DNA of 64,000 nucleotides from Acanthosepion esculentum. Lineage: Eukaryota > Mollusca > Cephalopoda > Sepiida > Sepiidae. Numbering within the stretch: position 1 is the first letter of the stretch; each line of letters opens with the position of its first letter. Shown one piece after another: positions 1 to 11,610 of this stretch. The DNA lies in assembly GCA_964036315.1 (NCBI GenBank), contig OZ038517.1:14899013-14963012 (forward strand), given 5' to 3'. Position numbers and translations under genes: made by a program. The notes under the pieces are model-generated. The model saw only the letters and a list, made by a program, of their open reading frames with translations. It was not told where the DNA came from and made no database searches.

Positions 1-315
1 ACATTGGTAATGAAAAAGAATGGTAACAGAACTTTAAGAAATCTGAAGTATTAACATCTGTGATAGAATTTTAAAATGCCAGACAATTTCAAGAAGGAAA
101 AAAAGGTTCAAAACGGTGACAGAATGATAAGAAGGCTTCGAGAGGATTAGCAATGTCAGATAACGATTACTAACAAGGGATTGAAAAGGAGATAATTTTT
201 CTAAAATGTTAGCATAGTGAGGGGAGGTTTACGAAAGTTCTGAGAAGTTAAAATTGTTAATAAATGGTTATAAGAGTTTTAACAAAGGTCAGAGAATGTA
301 AAGAATGGTTGTATG
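1..315 (+). repeat. Degenerate left edge of the satellite array
   Basis: No gene is visible here. The stretch is A-rich and purine-rich like the array. It contains degraded 20-bp units of the type TTAA-C/G-AA-N-GGTAA, for example near 32-50, 50-69, 108-127 and 127-146, and again at 268-315. Pieces resembling particular parts of the 118-bp monomer can be picked out: one like the CGGT part near 113 and one like the TTAACAAGCCCGGAG part near 208-226. They do not fall at regular 118-bp intervals. I read it as the decayed outer edge of the array, where homogenisation no longer reaches. The alternative is an independent 20-bp minisatellite next to the array. Whether unique sequence starts just left of position 1 cannot be seen. 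Confidence 0.7.
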
Positions 316-672
316 AGATTAACAATTGTAATCGAAGGTTAAGAAAGGTCGGAGACGGTAAACAAAAGAAATAAATATTAACAACGGTAAAAAAAAGGTA
401 AAGCGACATCAAAAAAGATTAAGCAGGGAAATAAAAGATTAACATCAGTAACTGAAGGTTAAGAAGGTCGGCGAAGGTAAAAAGGTGTAATAATTATGAA
501 AAACGGTAGAAAAAAATTTAAGCAACCTGAAAGAATATTAAATATGGGAAGTAAAGATTAACAACGGTAACTGAATGTTAAAAAGCCCGGAGAAGGCAAA
601 CAATTGTAATAAATATTAAGAACGGTAAAAGAAGTATAAGCCATCTCAGGAAAGATTAAGAATGGTAACAAA
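316..672 (+). repeat. Three graded transition monomers (120, 119, 118 bp)
   Basis: The AGATTAACA landmark of the monomer occurs at 316, 436, 555 and 673, giving successive lengths of 120, 119 and 118 bp. The first copy is heavily diverged: it has GGTCGGAG instead of GCCCGGAG and lacks the CAATTG site. The second is less diverged. The third matches the array except for a few bases. Divergence therefore falls over three repeats from the edge inwards. The two extra bases lie in the fourth to sixth 20-bp units, where the canonical monomer has its irregular 38-bp TTAA spacing. This is consistent with an older length nearer 6 x 20 bp. Ordinary indels in decaying edge copies could also produce it. 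Confidence 0.8.
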
Positions 673-850
673 AGATTAACAATGGTAACTGAATGTTAAC
701 AAGCCCGGAGAAGGAAAACAATTGTAATAAATATTAAGAACGGTAAAAGAAGTTTAAGCCATCTCAGAAAAGATTAAGAATGGGAACAAAAGATTAACAA
801 TGGTAACTGAATGTTAACAAGCCCGGAGAAGGCAAACAATAGTAATAAAT
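673..850 (+). repeat. First fully canonical monomers
   Basis: About one and a half monomers at nearly consensus sequence, immediately inside the graded edge. Local variants are GGAAAAC for GGCAAAC at 713-719 and AATAGTAAT at 837-845. No other feature is seen. Confidence 0.85.
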
Positions 851-2423
851 ATTAAGAACGGTAAAAGAAGTTTAAGCCATCTGAGAAAAGATTAAGAATG
901 GGAACAAAAGATTAACAATGGTAACTGTATGTTAACAAGCCCGGAGGAGGCAAACAATTGTAATAAATATTAAGAACGGTAAAAGAAGTTTACGCCATCT
1001 CAGAAAAGATTAAGAATGGGAACAAAAGATTAACAATGGTAACTGAATGTTAACAAGCCCGGAGAAGGCAAACAATTGTAATAAATATTAAGGACCGTAA
1101 AAGAAGTTTAAGCCATCTAAGAAAAGATTAAAAATGGGAAGAAAAGATTAACAATGGTAACTGAATGTTAACAAGCCCGGAGAAGGCAAACAATTGTAAT
1201 AAATATTAAGAACGGTAAAAGAAGTTTAAGCCATCTCAGAAAAGCTTAAGAATGGGAACAAAAGATTAACAATGGTAACTGAATGTTAACAAGACCGGAG
1301 AAGGCAAACAATTGTAATAAATATTAAGAACGGTAAAAGAAGTTTAAGACATCTCAGAAAAGATTAAGAATGGGAACAAAAGATTAACAATGGTAACTGA
1401 ATGTTACCAACCCGGAGAAGGCAAACAATTGTAATAAATATTAAGGACCGTAAAAGAAGTTTAAGCCATCTCAGAAAAGATTAAGAATGGGAACAAAAGA
1501 CTAAGAATGGTAACTGAATGTTAACAAGCCCGGAGAAGGCAAACAATTGTAATAAATATTAAGAACGGTAAAAGAAGTTTAAGCCATCTCAGAAAAGATT
1601 AAGAATGGGAACAAAAGATTAAGAATGGTAACTGAATGTTAACAAGCCCGGAGAAGGCAAACAATTGTAATAAATATTAAGAACGGTAAAAGAAGTTTAA
1701 GCCATCTCAGAAAAGATTAAGAATGGGAACAAAAGATTAACAATGGTAACTGAATGTTAACAATCCCGGAGAAGGCAAAAAATTGTAATAAATATTAAGA
1801 ACGGTAAAAGAAGTTTAAGCCATCTGAGAAAAGATTAAGAATGGGAACAAAAGATTAACAATGGTAACTGTATGTTAACAAGCCCGGAGGAGGCAAACAA
1901 TTGTAATAAATATTAAGAACGGTAAAAGAAGTTTACGCCATCTCAGAAAAGATAAAGAATGGGAACAAAAGATTAACAATGGTAACTGAATGTTAACAAG
2001 CCCGGAGAAGGCAAACAATTGTAATAAATATTAAGGACCGTAAAAGAAGTTTAAGCCATCTCAGAAAAGATTAAAAATGGGAAGAAAAGATTAACAATGG
2101 TAACTGAATGTTAACAAGCCCGGAGAAGGCAAACAATTGTAATAAATATTAAGAACGGTAAAAGAAGTTTAAGCCATCTCAGAAAAGCTTAAGAATGGGA
2201 ACAAAAGATTAACAATGGTAACTGAATGTTAACAAGCCCGGAGAAGGCAAACAATTGTAATAAATATTAATAACGGTAAAAGAAGTTTAAGACATCTCAG
2301 AAAAGATTAAGAATGGGAACAAAAGATTAACAATGGTAACTGAATGTTACCAACCCGGAGAAGGCAAGCAATTGTAATAAATATTAAGGAACGTAAAAGA
2401 AGTTTAAGGCATCTCAGAAAAGA
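850..2423 (+). repeat. 8-monomer block duplicated with a 943-bp period
   Basis: Diagnostic variants recur at a constant offset of 943 bp (8 x 118 minus 1). GTAACTGTAT is at 921 and 1864. CGGAGGAGGC is at 942 and 1885. The short monomer with ATGTTACCAACCC, which lacks two bases, is at 1401 and 2344. GTTTACGCC, AAAAATGGGAAGAAAAG and AAGCTTAAG recur in the same order. The copies are about 850-1480 and 1793-2423, separated by about 310 bp of near-canonical monomers. Single-base differences between copies show that some divergence has accumulated. Confidence 0.85.
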
Positions 2424-3735
2424 TTAAGAATGGGAACAAAAGATTAACAATGGTAACTGAATGTTAACAAGCCCGGAGAAGGCAAACAATTGTAATAAAT
2501 ATTAAGAACGGTAAAAGAAGTTTAAGCCATCTCAGAAAAGATTAAGAATGGAAACAAAAGATAAAGAATGATAACTGAATGTTAACAAGCCCGGAGAACA
2601 CAAACAATTGTAATAAATATTAAGAACGGTAAAAGAAGTTTAAGACATCTCAGAAAAGATTAAGAATGGGAGCAAAAGATTAACAATGGTAACTGAATGT
2701 TACCAAGCCCGGAGAAGGCAAACGATTGTAATAAATATTAAGGAACGTAAAAGAAGTTTAAGCCATCTCAGAAAAGATTAAGAATGGGAACAAAAGATTA
2801 ACAATGGTAACTGAATGTTAACAATCCCGGAGAAGGCAAACAATTGTAATAAATATGAAGAACGGTAAAAGAAGTTTAAGCCATCTCAGAAAAGATTAAG
2901 AATGGGAACAAAAGATTAACAATGGTAACAGAATGTTAACAAGCCCGGAGGAGGCAAACAATTGTAATAAATATTAAGAACGGTAAAAGAAGTTTAAGCC
3001 ATCTCAGAAAAGATTAAGAATGTGAAGAAAAGATTAACAATGGTACCTGAATGTTAACAAGACCGCAGAAGGTAAACAGTTGTAATAAATATTAAGAACG
3101 GTAAAAGAAGTTTATGCCATCTCAGAAAAGATTAAGAATGGGAACAAAAGATTAACAATGGTAACTGAATGTTAACAAGCCCGGAGAAGGCAAACAATTG
3201 TAATAAATATTAAGAACGGTAAAAGAAGTTTAAGCCATCTCAGAAAAGATTAAGAATGGGAACAAAAGATTAACAATGGTAACTGAATGTTAAAAAGCCC
3301 GGAGAAGGTAAACAATTGTAATAAATATTAAGAACGGTAAAAGAAGTTTAAGCCATCTCAGAAAAGATTAAGAATGGGGAAAAAGATTAAAAATGGTAAC
3401 TGAATGTTAACAAGACAGGAGAAGGTAAAAAATTGTAATAAATATAAAAAACGATAAAAGAAGTTTAAGCTATGTCCGAAGAGATTAAATATGGGAACAA
3501 AAGATTACCAACGGTAACTGAATGTTAACAAGCCCGCAGAAGGTAAACAGTTGTAATAAATATTAAGAAAGGTAAAAGAAGTTTATGCCATCTCAGAGAA
3601 GATTTAGAATGGGAACAAAAGATTAATAATGGTAACTGAATGTTAACAAGCCCGGAGAAGGCAAACAATTGTAATAAATATTAAGAACGGTAAAAGAAGT
3701 TTAAGCCATCTCAGAAAAGATTAAGAATGGGAACA
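2424..3735 (+). repeat. Mixed canonical monomers, including the first 178-bp linked variant
   Basis: Mainly canonical monomers, with a few diverged ones near 2540-2600 (GATAAAGAATGATAAC). The segment at about 3412-3590 introduces a distinct variant run about 1.5 monomers long: AAGACAGGAG, then ATATAAAAAACG, then GATTACCAACGG, CCCGCAGAAGG, CAGTTG, AAGAAAGG and TTTATGCC. The same set of changes is found together, wholly or in part, at many later sites up to about 28 kb. That marks it as one haplotype block that was copied around, not as repeated independent mutation. Confidence 0.8.
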
Positions 3736-4366
3736 AAAGATTAACAATGGTAACTGAATGTTAACAAGCCCGGAGGAGGCAAACAATTGTAATAAATATT
3801 AAGAACGGTAAAAGAAGTTTACGCCATCTCAGAAAAGATTAAGAATGGGAACAAAAGATTACCAATGGTAACTGAATGTTAACAAGCCCGGAGAAGGCAA
3901 ACAATTGTAATAAATATTAAGGACCGTAAAAGAAGTTTAAGCCCTCTCAGAAAAGATTAAAAATGGGAAGAAAAGATTAACAATGGTAACTGAATGTTAA
4001 CAAGCCCGGAGAAGGCAAACAATTGTAATAAATATTAAGAACAGTAAAAGAAGTTTAAGCCATCTCAGAAAAGCTTAAGAATGGGAACAAAAGATTAACA
4101 ATGGTAACTGAATGTTAACAAGCCCGGAGAAGGCAAACAATTGTAATAAATATTAAGAACGGTAAAAGAAGTTTAAGACATCTCAGAAAAGATTAAGAAT
4201 GGGAACAAAAGATTAACAATGGTAACTGAATGTTACCAACCCGGAGAAAGCAAACAATTGTAATAAATATTAAGGACCGTAAAAGAAGTTTAAGCCATCT
4301 CAGAAAAGATTAAGAATGGGAACAAAAGATTAACAATGGTAACTGAATGTTAACAAGCCCGGAGAA
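3736..4366 (+). repeat. Third copy of the 8-monomer block
   Basis: The variants of the 850-1480 and 1793-2423 block recur here, 1,886 bp (16 monomers minus 2) downstream of the second copy. CGGAGGAGGC is at 3771 and ATGTTACCAACCC at 4230, with GTTTACGCC, AAAAATGGGAAG and AAGCTTAAG between them. It differs by the loss of CTGTAT and by new changes such as GCCCTCTC near 3940 and AACAGT near 4031. It is not directly adjacent to the other two copies, so it was separated by later duplications or moved by a longer exchange. Confidence 0.8.
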
Positions 4367-4679
4367 GGAAAACAATTGTAATAAATATTAAGGAGGGTAA
4401 AAGAAGTTTATGCCATCTCAGAAAACATTAAGAATGGTAACAAAAGATTAACAATGGTAATTGAATGTTAACAAGCCCGGAGAAGGCAAACAATTGTAAT
4501 AAATATTAAGAACGGTAAAAGAAGTTTAAGACATCTCAGAAAAGATTAAGAATGGGAACAAAAGATTAACAATGGTAACTGAATGTTAACAAGCCCGGAG
4601 AAGGCAAACAATTGTAATAAATATTAAGAACGGTAAAAGAAGTTTAAGCCATCTCAGAAAAGTTTAAGAATGGGAAGAA

Positions 4680-5300
4680 AAGATTAACAATGGGAACTGA
4701 ATGTTAACAAGCCCGGAGAAGGTAAACAATTGTAATAAATATTAAGAACGGTAAAAGAAGTTTAAGCTATCTCAGAAGAGATTAAATATGGGAACAAAAG
4801 ATTACCAACGGTAACTGAATGTTAATAAGCCGGCAGAAGGTAAACAGTTGTAATAAATATGAATAACGGTAAAAGAAGTTTATGCCATCTCAGAAAAGAT
4901 TAAGAATGGGAAGAAAAGATTAACAATGGTAACTGAATGTTAACATACCCAGAGAAAGCAAACAATTGTAATAAATATTAAGAACGGTAAAAGCAGTCTA
5001 AGCCATCTCAGAAAAGATTAAGAATGGGAACAAAAGATTAACAATGGTAACTGAATGTTAGCAAGAGGGAGAAGGTAAAAAATAGTAATAAATATAAAAA
5101 ACGATAAAAGATGTTTAAGCCATCTCAGAAAAGATTAAGAATGGGAACAAAAGATGAACAATGGTAACTGAATGTTAACAAGCCCGGAGAAGGCAAACAA
5201 TTGTAATAAATAATAAGAACGGTAAAAGAAGTTTAAGACATCTCAGAAAATATTAAGAATGGGAACAAAAGATTAAGAATGGTAACTGAATGTTAACAAG
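4680..5300 (+). repeat. Block related to 7980-8850
   Basis: Rare variants here are shared with a later segment: CGGCAGAAGG at 4831 and 8130 (offset 3,299 bp) and AAGATGAACA at 5151 and 8687 (offset 3,536 bp). The offsets differ by 237 bp, which is two monomers. One of the two copies has therefore gained or lost exactly two repeats between the markers. The later copy is the longer one. Confidence 0.75.
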
Positions 5301-5369
5301 CCCGGAGAAGGCAAACAATTGTAATAAATATTAAGAACGGTTAAAGAAGTTTAAGCCATCTCAGAAAAG

Positions 5370-7960
5370 ATTAAGAATGTGAAGAAAAGATTAACAATGG
5401 TAATTGAATGTTAACAAGCCCGGAGAAGGCAAACAATTGTAATAATATTAAGAACGGTAAAAGAAGTTTAAGCCATCTCAGAAAAGATTAAGAATGGGAA
5501 GAAAAGATTAACAATAGTAACTGAATGTTAACAAGCCCGGAGAAGGCAAACAATTGTAATAAATATTAAGAACGGTAAAAGAAGTTTAAGCCATCTCAGA
5601 AAAGATTAAGAATGGGAACAAAAGATTAACAATGGTAACTGAATGTTAACAAGACGGGAGAAGGCAAACAATTGTAATAATATTAAGAACGGTAAAAGGA
5701 GTTTAAGCCATCTCAGAAGAGATTAAATATGGGAACAAAAGATTACCAACGGTAACTGAATGTTAACAAGCCTGCAGAAGGTAAACAGTTGTAATAAATA
5801 TTAAGAAAGTTAAAAGAAGTTTATGCGTTCTCAGAAAACATTAAGAATGGTAACAAAAGATTAACAATGGTAACTGAATGTTAACAAGCCCGGAGAAGGC
5901 AAACAATTGTAATAAATATTAAGAACGGTAAAAGAAGTTTAAGACATTTCAGAAAAGATTAAGAATGGGAACAAAAGATTAACAATGGTAACTGAATGTT
6001 ACCAAGCCCGGAGAAGGCAAACGATTGTAATAAATATTAAGGACGGTAAAAGAACTTTAAGCCATCTCAGAAAAGATTAAGAATGGGAACAAAAGATTAA
6101 CAATGGTAACTGAATGTGAAGAGGCCCTGAGAAGGCAAACAATTGTAATAAATATTAAGGACGGTAAAAGAACTTTAAGCCATCTCAGAAAAGATTAAGA
6201 ATGTGAAGAAAAGATTAACAATGGTAACTGAATGTTAACAAGACCGCAGAAGGTAAACAGTTGTAATAAATATTAAGAACGGTAAAAGAAGTTTATGCCA
6301 TCTCAGAAAAGATTAAGAATGGGAACAAAAGATTAACAATAGTAACTGAATGTTAACAAGCCCGGAGAAGGCAAACAATTGTAATAAATATTAAGGACCG
6401 TAAAAGAAGTTTACGCCATCTCAGAAAAGATTAAGAATGGGAACAAAATATTAACAATGGTAACAGAATGTTAACAAGCCCAGAGAAGGCAAACAATTGT
6501 AATAAATATTAAGAACGGTAAAAGAAGTTTAAGCCATCTCAGAAAAGATTAAGAATGGGAACAAAAGATTAAGAATGGTAACTGAATGTTAACAAGCCCG
6601 GAGAAGGCAAACAATTGTAATAAATATTAAGAACGGTAAAAGAAGTTTAAGCCATCTCAGAAAAGATTAAGAATGTGAAGAAAAGATTAACAATGGTAAT
6701 TGAATGTTAACAAGCCCGGAGAAGGCAAACAATTGTAATAATATTAAGAACGGTAAAAGAAGTTTAAGCCATCTCAGAAAAGATTAAGAATGGGAAGAAA
6801 AGATTAACAATAGTAACTGAATGTTAACAAGCCAGGAGAAGGCAAACAATTGTAATAAATATTAAGAACGGTAAAAGAAGTTTAAGCCATCTCAGAAAAG
6901 ATTAAGAATGGGAACAAAAGATTAACAATGGTAACTGAATGTTAACAAGACGGGAGAAGGTAAACAATTGTGATAAATATAAAAAACAAGAAAAGAAGTT
7001 TAAGCTATCTCAGAAGAGATTAAATATGGGAACAAAAGATTACCAACGGTAACTGAATGTTAACAAGCCTGCAGAAGGTAAACAGTTGTAATAAATATTA
7101 AGAAAGGTAAAAGAAGTTTATGCGTTCTCAGAAAACATTAAGAATGGTAACAAAAGATTAACAATGGTAACTGAATGTTAACAAGCCCGGAAAAGGCAAA
7201 CAATTGTAATAAATATTAAGAACGGTAAAAGAAGTTTAAGACATTTCAGAAAAGATTAAGAATGGGAACAAAAGATTAACAATGGTAACTGAATGTTACC
7301 AAGCCCGGAGAAGGCAAACGATTGTAATAAATATTAAGGACCGTAAAAGAAGTTTAAGCCATCTCAGAAAAGATTAAGAATGGGAACAAAAGATTAACAA
7401 TGGTAACTGAATGTGAAGAGGCCCTGAGAAGGCAAACAATTGTAATAAATATTAAGGACGGTAAAAGAACTTTAAGCCATCTCAGAAAAGATTAAGAATG
7501 TGAAGAAAAGATTAACAATGGTAACTGAATGTTAACAAGACCGCAGAAGGTAAACAGTTGTAATAAATATTAAGAACGGTAAAAGAAGTTTATGCCATCT
7601 CAGAAAAGATTAAGAATGGGAACAAAAGATTAACAATGGTAACTGAATGTTAACAAGCCCGGAGAAGGCAAACAATTGTAATAAATATTAAGGACCGTAA
7701 AAGAAGTTTACGCCATCTCAGAAAAGATTAAGAATGGGAACAAAATATTAACAATGGTAACAGAATGTTAACAAGCCCAGAGAAGGCAAACAATTGTAAT
7801 AAATATTAAGAACGGTAAAAGAAGTTTAAGCCATCTCAGAAAAGATTAAGAATGGGAACAAAAGATTAACAATGGTAACTGAATGTTAACAAGCCCGGAG
7901 AAGGCAAACAATTGTAATAATATTAAGAACGGTAAAAGAAGTTTAAGCCATTTCAGAAAA
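5370..7960 (+). repeat. 11-monomer block in direct tandem, 1,297-bp period
   Basis: TAATTGAATG is at 5401 and 6698, TTATGCGTTC at 5821 and 7118, and GAGGCCCTGA at 6121 and 7418. All three offsets equal 1,297 bp (11 x 118 minus 1). The order of the intervening variants (CCTGCAGAAGG, GTGAAGAAAAG, GACCGCAG, AAAATATTAACAATGGTAACAG) is the same in both. Copies are about 5370-6665 and 6667-7960, so they abut. One local difference near 5645-5700 against 6945-7000 replaces canonical sequence by the ATAAAAAAC variant, which looks like gene-conversion-like patch transfer. Confidence 0.85.
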
Positions 7961-7979
7961 GATTAAGAATGGGAAGAAA

Positions 7980-8900
7980 AGATTAACAATAGTAACTGAA
8001 TGTTAACAAGCCCGGAGAAGGCAAACAATTGTAATAAATATTAAGAACGGTAAAAGAAGTTTAAGCTATCTCAGAAGAGATCAAATATGGGAACAAAAGA
8101 TTACCAACGGTAACTGAATGTTAATAAGCCGGCAGAAGGTAAACAGTTGTAATAAATATTAATAACGGTAAAAGAAGTTTATGCCATCTCAGAAAAGATT
8201 AAGAATGGGAACAAAAGATTAACAATGGTAACTGAATGTTAACAAGCCCGGAGAAGGCAAACAATTGTAATAAATATTAAGGACCGTAAAAGAAGTTTAC
8301 GCCATCTCAGAAAAGATTATGAATGGGAACAAAAGATTAACAATGGTAACAGAATGTTAACAAGCCCAGGGAAGGCAAACAATTGTAATAAATATTAAGA
8401 ACGGTAAAAGAAGTTTAAGCCATCTCAGAAAAGATTAAGAATGGGAACAAAAGATTAACAATTGTAACTGAATATTAACAAGCCCGGAGAAAGTAAACAA
8501 TTGTAATAAATATTAAGAACGGTAAAAGAAGTCTAAGCCATCTCAGAAAAGATTAAGAATGGGAACAAAAGATTAACAATGGTAACTGAATGTTAGCAAG
8601 ACGGGAGAAGGTAAAAAATTGTAATAAATATAAAAAACGATAAAAGAAGTTTAAGCCATCTCAGAAAAGATTAAGAATGGGAACAAAAGATGAACAATGG
8701 TAACTGAATGTTAACAAGCCCGGAGAAGGCAAACAATTGTAATAAATAATAAGAACGGTAAAAGAAGTTTAAGACATCTAAGAAAATATTAAGAATGGGA
8801 ACAAAAGATTAAGAATGGTAACTGAATGTTAACAAGACGGGAGAAGGCAAACAATTGTAATAATATTAAGAACGGTAAAAGAAGTTTAAGCCATCTCAGA
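7980..8900 (+). repeat. Second copy of the 4.7-5.3 kb block, two monomers longer
   Basis: Matches 4680-5300 by shared rare variants (CGGCAGAAGG, TTAGCAAGA-GGGAG, GATGAACA, AATAATAAGAACGG) with an offset that jumps from 3,299 to 3,536 bp inside the block. The extra two monomers (about 8170-8400) carry GGACCG with GTTTACGCC and the CCCAGGG change. The neighbouring 8840-8900 stretch contains a 117-bp monomer with AATAATATT. Confidence 0.72.
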
Positions 8901-10850
8901 AGAGATTAAATATGGGAACAAAAGATTACCAACGGTAACTGAATGTTAACACGCCCGCAGAAACTAAACAGTTGTAATAAATATTAAGAAAGGTAAAAGA
9001 AGTTTATGCCATCTCAGAGAAGATTAAGAATGGGAACAAAAGATTAACAATTGTAACTGAATGTTAACAAGCCCGGAGAAGGCAAACAATTGTAATAATA
9101 TTAAGAACGGTAAAAGAAGTTTAAGCCATCTCAGAAAATATTAAGAATGGGAACAAAAGATTAACAATGGTAACTGAATGTTAACAAGCCCGGAGAAGGC
9201 AAACAATTGTAATAAATATTAAGAACGGTAAAAGAAGTTTAAGCCATCTCAGAAAAGATTAAGAATGGGAACAAAAGATTAACAATGGGAACTGAATGTT
9301 AACAAGCCCGGAGAAGGCAAACAATTGTAATAAATATTAAGAACGGTAAAAGAAGTTTAAGACATCTCAGAAAAGATTAAGAATGGGAACAAAAGATTAA
9401 CAATGGTAACTGAATGTTACCAAGCCGGGAGAAGGCAAACGATTGTAATAACTATTAAGCAACGTAAAAGAAGTTTAAGCCATCTCAGAAAAGATTCAGA
9501 ATTGGAACAAAAGATTAACAATGGTAACAGTATGTTAAGAAGCCCAGAGAATGCAAACAATTGTAATAAATATTAAGAACGGTAAAAGAAGTTTAAGCCA
9601 TCTCAGAAAAGATTAAGAATGGGAACAAAAGATTAACAATGGGAAATGAATGTTACCAAGCCAGGAGAAGGCAAACAATTTTAAAAATATTAAGAACGGT
9701 AAAAGAAGTTTAAACCATCTAAGAAAAGATAGAGAATGTGAACAAAAGATTAAGAATGGTAACTGAATGTTAACAAGCCCGGAGAAGGCAAACAATTGTA
9801 ATAAATATTAAGAACGGTAAAAGAAGTTTAAGCCATCTCAGAAATGATTAAGAATGTGAACAAAAGCTTAACAATGGTAACTGAATGTTACCAAGCCCGG
9901 AGAAGCCAAAAAATTGCAATAAATATTAAGGACCGTAAAAGAAGTTTAAGCCATCTCAGAAAAGATTAAGAATGGGAACAAAAGATTAACAATGGTAACT
10001 GAATGTTAAGAAGCCATGAGAAGGCAAACAATTGTAACAAATATTATGGACCGTAAAAGAAGTTTAAGCCTTCTCTGAAAAGAATAAGAATGGGAACAAA
10101 AGATTAACAAATGGTAACTGAATATTAACAAGACGGGAGAAGGTGAAAAATTGTAATAAATATAAAAAACGATAAAAGAAGTTTAAGCTATCTCCGAATA
10201 GATTAAATATGCGAACAAAAGATTAACAATGGTAACTGAATGTTAACAAGCCTGGAGAAGGCAAACAATTGTAATAAATATTAAGAACGGTAAAAGAAGT
10301 TTAAGCCATCTCAGAAAAGATTAAGAATGGGAACAAAAGATTAACAATGGTAACTGAATGTTAACAAGCCCGGAGAAGGTATACAATTGTAATAAATTTT
10401 AAGAATGGTAAAAGAAGTTTAAGCCATCTCAGAAAAGATTAAGAATGGGAACAAAAGATTAACAATGGCAACTGAATGTTACCAATCCCGGAGAAGGCAA
10501 ACAATTGTAATAAATATTAAGGACCGTAAAAGAAGTTTAAGCCATCTCAGAAACGATTAAGAATGGGAACAAAAGATTATGAATGGTAACTGAATGTTAA
10601 CAAGCCCGGAGAAGGCAAACAATTGTAATAAATATTAAGGAGGGTAAAAGAAGGTTAAGCCATCTCAGAAAAGATTAAGAATGGGAACAAAAGATTAACA
10701 ATGGTAACTGAATGTTAACAATCCCGGAGAAGGCAAACAATTGTAATAAATATTAAGAACGGTAAAAGAAGTTTAAGCCATCTCAGAAAAGATTAAGAAT
10801 GGGAACAAAAGATTAACAATGGTAACTGAATGTTAAAAAGACAGCAGAAG
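8900..10850 (+). repeat. Long block, first copy (2,711-bp period)
   Basis: AAACTAAACA is at 8961 and 11672, an offset of 2,711 bp (23 x 118 minus 3). The same offset links many rare variants through to about 10,850: GATTCAGAATTGG, CAGTATGTTAAGAAG, CCAGGAGAAGG, ACAAATATTATGG, CTTCTCTGAAAAGAATAAG, TATACAATTG and GGAGGGTAAAAG. The copies are nearly identical. It contains a 117-bp monomer (base missing around 9678-9693), which keeps a minus-strand frame open for 60 codons; this is not a gene. The first copy ends where CCATCTAAGAG of copy two is replaced by GCGTTCTCAG. Confidence 0.85.
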
Positions 10851-11610
10851 GTAAACAGTTGTAATAAATATTAAGAAAGGTAAAAGAAGTTTATGCGTTC
10901 TCAGAAAACATTAAGAATGGTAACAAAAGATTAACAATGGTAACTGAATGTTAACAAGACGGGAGAAGGCAAACAATTGTAATAATATTAAGAACGGTAA
11001 AAGAAGTTTAAGCCATCTCAGAAGAGATTAAATATGGGAACAAAAGATTACCAACGGTAACTGAATGTTAACAAGCCTGCAGAAGGTAAACAGTTGTAAT
11101 AAATATTAAGAAAGGTAAAAGAAGTTTATGCGTTCTCAGAAAACATTAAGAATGGTAACAAAAGATTAACAATGGTAACTGAATGTTAACAAGCCCGGAG
11201 AAGGCAAACAATTGTAATAAATATTAAGAACGGTAAAAGAAGTTTAAGAGATCTCAGAAAAGATTAAGAATGGGAACAAAAGATTAACAATGGGAACTGA
11301 ATGTTACCAAGCCCGGAGAAGGCAAACGATTGTAATAAATATTAAGGACCGTAAAAGAAGTTTAAGCCCTCTCAGAAAAGATTAAGAATGGGAACAAAAG
11401 ATTAACAATGGTAACTGAATGTGAAGAGGCCCTGAGAAGGCAAACAATTGTAATAAATATTAAGGACGGTAAAAGAACTTTAAGCCATCTCAGAAAAGAT
11501 TAAGAATGGGAACAAAAGATTAACAATGGTAACTTATTGTCAACAAGACGGGAGAAGGTAAAAAATTGTAATAAATATAAAAAACGAAAAAAAAGTTTAA
11601 GCTATCTCCG
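10850..11610 (+). repeat. Spacer between long copies, built from 5.7-7.5 kb type monomers
   Basis: TTATGCGTTC is at 10891 and 11126 and GAGGCCCTGA at 11426. These are the diagnostic variants of the 11-monomer block at 5.4-8.0 kb, 4,008 bp away from the second of those copies. This segment is therefore another, partly rearranged copy of that block, lying between the two long blocks of 8.9-10.85 and 11.61-13.56 kb. Confidence 0.75.

Noticed and set aside
1..315. Unique flanking gene or promoter at the left edge
   Set aside because: The stretch is made of degraded 20-bp satellite-like units with stops in all frames; no promoter elements or open frame could be supported.
9613..9795. 60-codon minus-strand open frame, repeated at 12324-12506 and 14684-14866
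   Set aside because: It begins at TTG, lies wholly inside the satellite, and its internal 39-residue repeat is the 117-bp monomer read in one frame. The copies are three because the DNA block was copied three times. No domain or gene context.
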